6,346 nucleotides of DNA from DAOVDI01 sp965373045 (GTDB lineage Bacteria > Acidobacteriota > Aminicenantia > Aminicenantales > Aminicenantaceae): the NCBI GenBank assembly GCA_965373045.1, contig CBDVEQ010000152.1, positions 1-6,346 on the forward strand, written 5' to 3'. The translations under genes were made by a program, and so were the position numbers. Shown one piece after another: positions 1 through 5,490 of this stretch. Below the pieces are notes generated by a model, which was not told where the DNA came from, did not search any database, and saw nothing but the letters and a program-made list of their open reading frames with translations. Each line of letters opens with the position of its first letter. The stretch's first letter is position 1.

Positions 1-624
1 CCCCTTTCCATACATCTTTGTCCAGACTACCGGCATGACAGCGCCGTCTATCCACGGGGAATGTTTGTCTGAAAACGTGGTAGTAGCCAGGACCTTGTTG
101 ATGGGATCGACATGCATGTAGTACTGTTCGGATTCCATCTCGAAATCTGACAGGCCTTTTGTAATGGGATGTTTTTGATCGACTATATTCACCTCATACG
201 GAATGATACCTCCGGGATGGGCGACCCACTGGCCCCCTACCATAAATTGATATTCCGTGTTATTTCTGAAAGAATCAGCCAGGCCTCCGTGCCATCCTGC
301 CAGAGCCACTCCCCTTCTGACTGCTTCCAGAAGTGCTTTCTCCTGATCCCTGCTGATTTTTGACATGGTGAAAGCCTGGACGATCAGGTCCAAAGACTGC
401 ATTAATTCTTTATCAAGATAAGAATCCAGTGAATGGGAGATCACAACATCAAATCCCTGTTCCTCGAGCCAGGGAGCAAAAATATCCACACACTGTTTTG
501 GCTCATGTCCTTCCCATCCTCCCCATACGAACAAAGCCTTCTTGGCCGTATTCTTCATAGGCCCAGAAAAGCTCATGCTGACAAAAAGTGCTATCCCTAT
601 CAAAATCACTAATATTCTTTTCAT
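1..624 (-). CDS. ThuA-like domain protein, exported, partial (3' end beyond left edge)
   Basis: The first 208 residues of an open frame that runs off the left edge with no stop. Residues 1-20 (MKRILVILIGIALFVSMSFS) look like a Sec signal peptide, so the protein probably acts outside the cytoplasm. The rest fits the ThuA-like, glutamine-amidotransferase-like fold: FVWGGWEGHEP (32-42), the AGWHGGLADSFR block (109-120), a WVAHPGG stretch (133-139), then HPITKGLSDF (152-161) and EQYYMH (166-171). Family members are usually about 240-290 residues, so roughly the last quarter is missing. ThuA of rhizobia is linked to trehalose utilisation through 3-keto sugars; the exact reaction for this family is not settled, and the substrate here is inferred only from the neighbours. 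The ATG lies 7 bases after the stop of the DUF1080 gene and has only a weak GAG-like ribosome site inside that stop region, which suggests translational coupling in the operon. Confidence 0.88.
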   Translation of the reverse strand, partial: MKRILVILIGIALFVSMSFSGPMKNTAKKALFVWGGWEGHEPKQCVDIFAPWLEEQGFDVVISHSLDSYLDKELMQSLDLIVQAFTMSKISRDQEKALLEAVRRGVALAGWHGGLADSFRNNTEYQFMVGGQWVAHPGGIIPYEVNIVDQKHPITKGLSDFEMESEQYYMHVDPINKVLATTTFSDKHSPWIDGAVMPVVWTKMYGKG

Positions 625-631
625 TTTAATC

Positions 632-1414
632 TCATTCAGATAAGCTGCGGATCCAGACGTTTCTATATCTCACCGGATCCCCATGGTCCTGCAAAGAAAT
701 AGGCATTCTGTCCGGATGAGCTGTGTATTGAGCCCTCTTTTTATTGACAGTGCGTCCTGACAGCTCCACATTGTCATGGACAAGCGCTCCATTGTGAAAA
801 ACCGTTATTCTTGCAGCCCGTAACACTTTTCCATTTTCATCAAAATGCGGCCGCCGAAAGATGATATCATAGGTCTGCCATTCACCAGGGGGCCTGCAGG
901 CATTAACCAGAGGCGGATATTGACCATAAATGGCTGCGGCCATCCCGTCTGCATAGGAAACATTCTCATAAGAATCAAGGACCTGTACTTCATAGGCGTT
1001 CATTAAAAACACTCCGCTGTTTCCTCTCCCCTGGCTTTCTCCTTTAACAATAACCGGCGCTGCCCACTCAACGTGAAGCTGACAGTCTCCAAATGTCTTT
1101 TTTGTCAAGATCGAACCTGCTTTCTTGACCACCTCCATGTATCCGTCCTTTACGCTCCAACGGGCAGGCTGTCCCTTATTATCCTGCCATTGCGACAAAT
1201 CCTTTCCATCAAAAAGGACAACAGCGTCTGAAGGAGGGGGAATAGGCGAACCTGCCGGGCCCGGGTCAACAACAGAAGGCAGCGGCCGGTCCATGTCATG
1301 AACTTTCCATTTTGTTTGACTTAATTTTTGATTATCCATAGATGCCTCTTCCTTAAAACAGGTCATTGCAACCAGACTTATGGAAATTACCACAAGTAAA
1401 AGGGTCTTTTTCAT
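632..1414 (-). CDS. DUF1080 / 3-keto-disaccharide hydrolase family protein, exported
   Basis: A 260-residue protein of the DUF1080 family (Pfam PF06439, named 3-keto-disaccharide hydrolase), a jelly-roll, concanavalin-like fold. Visible family marks are VVLFDGKDLSQW (65-76), GRGNSGVFLMNAYEVQVLDSYEN (129-151, split here by GVFL), PPGEWQTYDIIFRRP (175-189) and the C-terminal DHGDPVRYRNVWIR (243-256). Residues 1-19 form a hydrophobic export signal ending in a cysteine (VAMTC). That is a poor lipobox because Thr precedes Cys, so secreted or lipoprotein status is open. A proline-rich linker (45-62) separates signal and domain. The frame stays open upstream into the oxidoreductase gene; three nearby ATGs (1426, 1420, 1414) all precede the signal. 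I chose 1414 because it begins MKKTLLLVV and has the best-placed, though weak, GG. The gene sits between a Gfo/Idh/MocA and a ThuA-like gene, which supports a role in a 3-keto-glycoside pathway. The substrate is unknown. Confidence 0.9.
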   Translation of the reverse strand: MKKTLLLVVISISLVAMTCFKEEASMDNQKLSQTKWKVHDMDRPLPSVVDPGPAGSPIPPPSDAVVLFDGKDLSQWQDNKGQPARWSVKDGYMEVVKKAGSILTKKTFGDCQLHVEWAAPVIVKGESQGRGNSGVFLMNAYEVQVLDSYENVSYADGMAAAIYGQYPPLVNACRPPGEWQTYDIIFRRPHFDENGKVLRAARITVFHNGALVHDNVELSGRTVNKKRAQYTAHPDRMPISLQDHGDPVRYRNVWIRSLSE

Positions 1415-1430
1415 ATTCATAGCCATATTG

Positions 1431-2822
1431 TTAAAGTGACCAACCCAATCGATATTCTTTGTGAACAAATTCATTGGCTTCAGGCAGGTTGGTGAATTCC
1501 ATTTTTTCTCCATCCCATTCCAGAACAGTTTTATACTCCTTCGCCAGGACAGCGATGTTAGCCAGCAGCATTGTTTCAGTAAGAAGGCCTGAATAAGAAA
1601 AATCAGTTGTCGATTTTTTCCCTGCCTTGATGGCTTCGACCCATTCTTCGTGGATCCCTGGAGATCTGGGAATTGTCTTTTCAGGACGTTCGTATTCCTT
1701 CATTTTGGATTCAGGTATGATCCGGGGATTATTGCCGTAAGTGCTGCACATTATCTTTCCTTTATCTCCGACAAAAAGAACTCCACCTCCTGAATCTCCC
1801 ATCATGCGTCCCGGTTCGAGATCTTCAGGCCTGGGCGGCATCAGCCCTCCGTCCCACCAGGTTAATTTTAGAGGAGGCATCGACCCCCGGGCAGGAAAAT
1901 CATAGGTGATAACTTCAGCTTTAGGACAGGAATCCTTGGTGAATTTTGTGGAGCTGGCCTGAACTGTAGTAGGATATTTTAGTTTAAGCGCCCAGAACGG
2001 AAAGTCAAATAAATGGGCGCCCATATCTCCAAGAGCGCCTGTGCCAAAATCCCAAAATCCACGCCAGGCAAATGGATGATAGGCCGGGTGATAGTGGCGG
2101 AATGTAGCCGGTCCGAGCCATAGATTCCAATCCAGAGAAGAAGGAACGGATGGGATCTCTTTCGGAGCATCTATTCCCTGGGGCCAGATCGGACGGTTTG
2201 TCCAGGCATGAACTTCCCGCACATCGCCGATCGCGCCGTCCCAGATCCATTCATTCATCAAACGAGCCCCTTCCTTAGCGTGACCCTGATTTCCCATTTG
2301 AGATACCAAATTCATCTCTTTTGCAGTTTTGGCCAGCAGCCTGGCTTCCTTGACGGTATGTGTAAGTGGCTTCTGTACAAATACATGTTTTCCCATCTTC
2401 ATAGCCATCATAGCCACAACTGCATGAGTATGGTCAGGAGTGCTGACAGTAACAGCATCGATCTCCTTATGTTTTTCCAGCATGATCCGGAAGTCCCGAA
2501 ACTTTCCAGCCTTTAAATACATCTCTTTCTGTTCCGGTGTATTTCTTTCAGAATTTATGAAGCCTGCTGTTTGTGTATCATCTACATCGCATAGAGCAAC
2601 TATATTTTCCGTGCTTACACTCCGGATATCAGACGAACCCTTGCCTCCTACCCCCACACACGCAATATTTAATTTATCACTTGGGGGTGTATGCCCCTGC
2701 CCTCCAAGGACATGACGGGGAACAACCATAAATGCAGCTGCCGCAGTGGCGCTGCCTCCAAGAAACTCGCGTCTCGTTATTGTGTTGATTGATTTTTTTG
2801 GAATACTTTTTTTTGCCTTCAT
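1431..2822 (-). CDS. Tat-exported Gfo/Idh/MocA family oxidoreductase
   Basis: A complete 463-residue NAD(P)-dependent oxidoreductase of the Gfo/Idh/MocA superfamily. The N-terminus carries a twin-arginine signal: TRREFLGG (16-23), then an Ala-rich hydrophobic stretch (24-33) and a likely cleavage region near 40. The Rossmann fold follows, with the nucleotide-binding loop GVGGKG (57-62), an acidic strand end LCDVDD (77-82), STPDHTHA (127-134) and VQKPLTHT (149-156). There the usual EKP is QKP, but the lysine expected to act in catalysis (K151) is kept. The C-terminal half has GNQGH (177-181) and TGALGDMGAHLFD (261-273), as in the exported 'bacterial-type' subgroup. The family oxidises sugar hydroxyls, among other substrates; which sugar is not readable here. 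Tat export fits a protein that folds around its cofactor in the cytoplasm. It is the first gene of the leftward operon, with a strong ribosome site, and its stop lies 16 bases before the chosen DUF1080 start. Confidence 0.93.
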   Translation of the reverse strand: MKAKKSIPKKSINTITRREFLGGSATAAAAFMVVPRHVLGGQGHTPPSDKLNIACVGVGGKGSSDIRSVSTENIVALCDVDDTQTAGFINSERNTPEQKEMYLKAGKFRDFRIMLEKHKEIDAVTVSTPDHTHAVVAMMAMKMGKHVFVQKPLTHTVKEARLLAKTAKEMNLVSQMGNQGHAKEGARLMNEWIWDGAIGDVREVHAWTNRPIWPQGIDAPKEIPSVPSSLDWNLWLGPATFRHYHPAYHPFAWRGFWDFGTGALGDMGAHLFDFPFWALKLKYPTTVQASSTKFTKDSCPKAEVITYDFPARGSMPPLKLTWWDGGLMPPRPEDLEPGRMMGDSGGGVLFVGDKGKIMCSTYGNNPRIIPESKMKEYERPEKTIPRSPGIHEEWVEAIKAGKKSTTDFSYSGLLTETMLLANIAVLAKEYKTVLEWDGEKMEFTNLPEANEFVHKEYRLGWSL

Positions 2823-2830
2823 GCTTGTTG

Positions 2831-2835
2831 TCCTT
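2831..2835 (-). promoter_or_regulatory. Ribosome binding site of the oxidoreductase gene
   Basis: Read on the minus strand, AAGGA stands 8 bases before the ATG at 2822. It is a good Shine-Dalgarno match at normal spacing and supports this start over downstream ATGs, which would also remove the Tat signal. Confidence 0.75.
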
Positions 2836-2868
2836 TTTTATTAATCATTGGATATTTTATTTCCCTTT

Positions 2869-2898
2869 AATATATACTCACCAGCAAATTCTAGTCAA
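2869..2898 (-). promoter_or_regulatory. Putative sigma70-like promoter of the leftward operon
   Basis: On the minus strand, TTGACT (2898-2893, five of six consensus bases) is followed after 18 bases by TATATT (2874-2869, five of six). Transcription would start near 2862, giving a leader of about 40 bases that includes the Shine-Dalgarno site. Its position just upstream of the first operon gene fits. This is a consensus match read by eye, with no experimental support. Confidence 0.55.
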
Positions 2899-2919
2899 CC
2901 TACAATTAGTTTATGCAAA

Positions 2920-2951
2920 GGGTTCGAGGATTCAAGGATTCAAGGGTTCAA
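2920..2951. repeat. Four tandem copies of an 8-base unit, GGRTTCRA
   Basis: The units are GGGTTCGA (2920-2927), GGATTCAA (2928-2935), GGATTCAA (2936-2943) and GGGTTCAA (2944-2951). They are contiguous, with no spacer and the same orientation; the two central copies are identical and the outer two each differ at one or two bases. The array lies between the -35 elements of the two putative divergent promoters. It could be a short degenerate microsatellite, or a set of binding sites in phase at 8 bases. The sequence alone does not decide between these. Confidence 0.85.
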
Positions 2952-2963
2952 TTGCTTTTAGCT

Positions 2964-2991
2964 TTCTCAGATACACAAAATTGATTATAAT
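2964..2991 (+). promoter_or_regulatory. Putative promoter of the nif3-like/xylB operon
   Basis: A perfect TATAAT -10 box (2986-2991) is preceded at 16 bases by TTCTCA (2964-2969, four of six consensus bases). Transcription would begin near 2998, leaving a leader of about 23 bases with the Shine-Dalgarno site. The -35 is mediocre, so activation by a protein bound upstream, where the octamer array lies, is conceivable. Read by eye only. Confidence 0.45.
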
Positions 2992-3006
2992 AACCCATAC
3001 TATATT

Positions 3007-3014
3007 GGAAGGAG
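3007..3014 (+). promoter_or_regulatory. Strong ribosome binding site of the Nif3-family gene
   Basis: GGAAGGAG ends 6 bases before the ATG at 3021. It is close to the ideal Shine-Dalgarno sequence and fixes this start. It contrasts with the near absence of a site before the next gene, xylB. Confidence 0.85.
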
Positions 3015-3020
3015 CAAAAA

Positions 3021-3983
3021 ATGAATCTTGAACAATTTTATAAAAAGGCCGTTAAGGTCGGGATTCAAAACGACCTCAGGGACAAGAGTGAGATCAAAAA
3101 AGTACTCCAGGAAAAAAAGAAGAAATTTGATAAACTCGAAAAAAAGGACCAGGAATATTTTGACAAAGACAAACTGTTTAATCCTTACTCTGATACACGA
3201 ATATTATTCGGCGACCTGAATACAAATATTAAAAATGTCATTGTCGGAATCGACATGGAGACCGGAGAAATCCTTTTGACTTATCTGCTTAACAGGGATA
3301 AGAGTGCAGAGATAGACCTGATCGTGGCCCATCACCCCGAGGGCACTGCTCTGGCGCAGCTCTACGATGTCATGAAACTGCAGGCTGATCTCCTGGCCCA
3401 ATCAGGCATCGGGATCAGCATTGCTGAACAATTGATGGATAAACGGATCAGCGAGATCGAGCGCAGGCTTCTTCCAGTCAACCATAACCGTGCTGTGGAC
3501 GCAGCCAGGATACTGGGTATTCCCTTTATCTGTATCCATACGCCTGCAGACAATTGTGTCACCCATTTTCTGACTAAAACATTTGAGAAAGAAAAACCTT
3601 ACAAGCTGAAAGACATTATGGACATCCTGAAAGGTATCCCGGAATATAAGACACAAAGCCTGCTCCAGGTCGCGCCAAAAATAGTGAGCGGTTCAGAAGA
3701 CAACCGCTGCGGCAAGATCTTTATTGATATGACAGGCGGCACATCAGGGTCCAAAGAGATCTTTGATAAATTCGCCAACTCAGGAGTAAGCACACTCGTC
3801 GGGATGCACATCGGTGAGGATTATCTTGAAAAAGCAAAAAAAGCCAATCTGAATGTCATAATCGCCGGACACATCTCCAGTGATACTCTGGGACTTAATC
3901 TCCTTTTCGATGAGATCGAGAAAGAACAAAGATTGGAATTTATCGGAGCTTCCGGATTCGAACGACACCGGAGAAAAAAATGA
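3021..3983 (+). CDS. Nif3-like (DUF34) family protein
   Basis: A complete 320-residue protein of the Nif3/DUF34 family, cytoplasmic with no signal or membrane segment. The family binds a two-metal centre; its biological role is unsettled. Candidate metal ligands are visible: H104-H105 in AHHPEG, H173 and D177 in IHTPADN, and H284 with D288 in AGHISSDTLGLN. Classic members such as E. coli YbgI have Glu where D288 stands. The N-terminal 55 residues are unusual for short Nif3 proteins: very rich in Lys, Glu and Asp (20-52), probably helical, leading into NPYSDTRILFGD (54-65) in place of the usual start of the fold. Length is between the roughly 250-residue and roughly 370-residue forms, and there is no obvious PII-like insert. 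It is the first gene of a two-gene operon with xylB, 22 bases upstream of the kinase start. Whether it acts in sugar metabolism is unknown; the pairing is the only hint. Confidence 0.85.
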   Translation: MNLEQFYKKAVKVGIQNDLRDKSEIKKVLQEKKKKFDKLEKKDQEYFDKDKLFNPYSDTRILFGDLNTNIKNVIVGIDMETGEILLTYLLNRDKSAEIDLIVAHHPEGTALAQLYDVMKLQADLLAQSGIGISIAEQLMDKRISEIERRLLPVNHNRAVDAARILGIPFICIHTPADNCVTHFLTKTFEKEKPYKLKDIMDILKGIPEYKTQSLLQVAPKIVSGSEDNRCGKIFIDMTGGTSGSKEIFDKFANSGVSTLVGMHIGEDYLEKAKKANLNVIIAGHISSDTLGLNLLFDEIEKEQRLEFIGASGFERHRRKK

Positions 3984-4005
3984 AAAATCCAATTTTGGTT
4001 TTCTG

Positions 4006-5490
4006 ATGTATGCCATAGGAGTGGACTCAGGAACACAGAGCGCCAAAGTCCTGATCGTCGATTTTTCAGGCGAAGTCCTGGGAAGAGGAAATGCCAATCA
4101 TGATCTTATACCCGGACTCAAGCCCGGCGAAAGCGAGCAGGACCCATCCGAATGGGTTAAGGCCCTGAAAAAGGCGCTGGCAAATGCTTTAAAAGAGGCG
4201 AAAATCAATCCCCGGGATATCGTATCACTGGGGATTTCCGGCCAGCAGCATGGATTTGTCCCCCTTGAAAAAGAAGGTCTTCCTATCCGTCCCGCCAAGC
4301 TCTGGAACGACACATCCACTTCCAAAGAAACAGAAGAGCTCATTGAACAGATGGGCGGGCAGACCGTTTATATTGAAAAACTCGGGATCGGACTTGCTGT
4401 AGGATTCACCGCCTCCAAGATCCTATGGCTGAAAAAACACGAGCCGGATAATTTTAAAAAACTGGATTCAATCCTGCTTCCCCATAATTATCTTAATTTT
4501 GTCCTCACCGGAAAACGCCATATGGAATACGGAGATGCTTCCGGCACAGGACTGATGGATATACGAAATCTAAAATGGCATCTCCAAGCAATGTCAGTCA
4601 TAGATGAAAATCTCGAATCCCTTCTCCCACCTATAACCCCTCCATCAGAACCTGTTGGCTTTATCCAAAACGACTTCTGCAAAGATTTCGGCCTGGGAAA
4701 AGTCCTGGTTTCCTCAGGCGGTGGGGACAATATGATGTCTGCTATCGGGACAGGCAACACAAGACCCGGGATCTGCACCCTGAGCCTTGGAACATCGGGT
4801 ACGATCTTTTCCTATTTTGACCAGCCGTTTGTCGATCCTGCCGGCGAGATCGCGGCCTTTTGTGACAGCACAGGCGGATGGCTGCCTCTCCTCTGCACCA
4901 TGAATGTCACTAACACAACAGAACATCTCAAATCCCTTCTGAATATTACCAATAACGAACTCGAAACCCTGGCAGCACAAGCCCCCTCAGGATCGGATGA
5001 TCTTCTTTTTCTTCCATTTCTGGACGGAGAGCGGGTTCCTGTTCTGCCTGATGCTCGAGGAGTTCTTTTTGGAATGAACAGGAGCAATATATCAAAGTCA
5101 CACCTGGCAAGAGCCTTCATGGAAGGCACAATATTAAACCTGGGATACGGATTGAACCGTATGAGATCATTGGGATTGGTTCCCACCCAGATCAGGGCGA
5201 CCGGAGGCGGAGCAAACAGCCTGACCTGGCTTCATATTGTTGCTGATATCTTTCAGACCCCGGTCCTGACCCTGGAGGAACAGGAATCAGCTGCTTTAGG
5301 CGCTGCGATCCAATCCATCTGGTGTTACTCACTTCAAAAAGGAGAGGATATTCCTATCCAAGAGCTTACTGATAATCTTGTTAAAACAAAATCCTCTGTT
5401 ATTCAGCCGGATCCCATGAATTTTCCTGTATATGAAAAACAGCAGGAACGATTCAACTCTCTGTGGCAAACCCTGAAAAAAGAATTTTAG
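4006..5490 (+). CDS. xylB: Xylulokinase-like FGGY-family carbohydrate kinase
   Basis: A 494-residue FGGY kinase, most like xylulokinase, which phosphorylates D-xylulose with ATP to xylulose 5-phosphate in the cytoplasm. The N-terminal domain opens with AIGVDSGTQSAK (3-14), containing D7. LGISGQQHGFVPL (75-87) is the xylulokinase substrate-side motif, with Gln where E. coli XylB has Met. PAKLWND (96-102) follows, then SGGGDNMMSAIGTG (237-250) with the expected catalytic base D241. The C-terminal domain has SLGTSGTIF (260-268), FLDGERVPVLPDARG (338-352) and ATGGGANSLTW (398-408), the ATP-binding FGGY_C region. Length is normal. The frame is open 126 bases further up, inside the Nif3 gene, but homology begins at this ATG. 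It has almost no Shine-Dalgarno site, so it is probably translated by coupling. No xylose isomerase is present; a related ketose such as ribulose is an alternative substrate. Confidence 0.88.
   Translation: MYAIGVDSGTQSAKVLIVDFSGEVLGRGNANHDLIPGLKPGESEQDPSEWVKALKKALANALKEAKINPRDIVSLGISGQQHGFVPLEKEGLPIRPAKLWNDTSTSKETEELIEQMGGQTVYIEKLGIGLAVGFTASKILWLKKHEPDNFKKLDSILLPHNYLNFVLTGKRHMEYGDASGTGLMDIRNLKWHLQAMSVIDENLESLLPPITPPSEPVGFIQNDFCKDFGLGKVLVSSGGGDNMMSAIGTGNTRPGICTLSLGTSGTIFSYFDQPFVDPAGEIAAFCDSTGGWLPLLCTMNVTNTTEHLKSLLNITNNELETLAAQAPSGSDDLLFLPFLDGERVPVLPDARGVLFGMNRSNISKSHLARAFMEGTILNLGYGLNRMRSLGLVPTQIRATGGGANSLTWLHIVADIFQTPVLTLEEQESAALGAAIQSIWCYSLQKGEDIPIQELTDNLVKTKSSVIQPDPMNFPVYEKQQERFNSLWQTLKKEF

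Noticed and set aside
169..363. A 64-residue plus-strand open frame at the left end.
   Set aside because: It is antisense to the well-supported ThuA-like gene and shows no domain.
1255..1264. A 10-base GC-rich palindrome, CCGGGCCCGG.
   Set aside because: It lies inside the DUF1080 coding sequence, where it encodes the Pro/Gly linker, and has no T-run or other sign of a terminator.
2920..2951. GGTTCGA in the octamer array resembles the T-arm of a tRNA.
   Set aside because: No matching T stem, anticodon arm or acceptor stem can be formed around it; the similarity comes from the repeat unit.
2789..3031. An 80-residue plus-strand open frame covering the intergenic region, with hydrophobic stretches.
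   Set aside because: It starts inside the oxidoreductase gene, crosses the octamer array and both promoter-like sites, overlaps the Nif3 start, and has no ribosome site or recognisable domain.
3880..4005. Upstream extension of the xylulokinase frame by 42 residues into the Nif3 gene.
   Set aside because: FGGY homology begins at residue 43 of that frame, the extension reads out of frame through the conserved Nif3 C-terminus, and no ribosome site precedes its ATGs.
3980..4006. An ATGA overlap at the Nif3 stop that could start a coupled gene.
   Set aside because: That ATG reads only eight codons before a TGA, so it is not the kinase start and is unlikely to be a gene.
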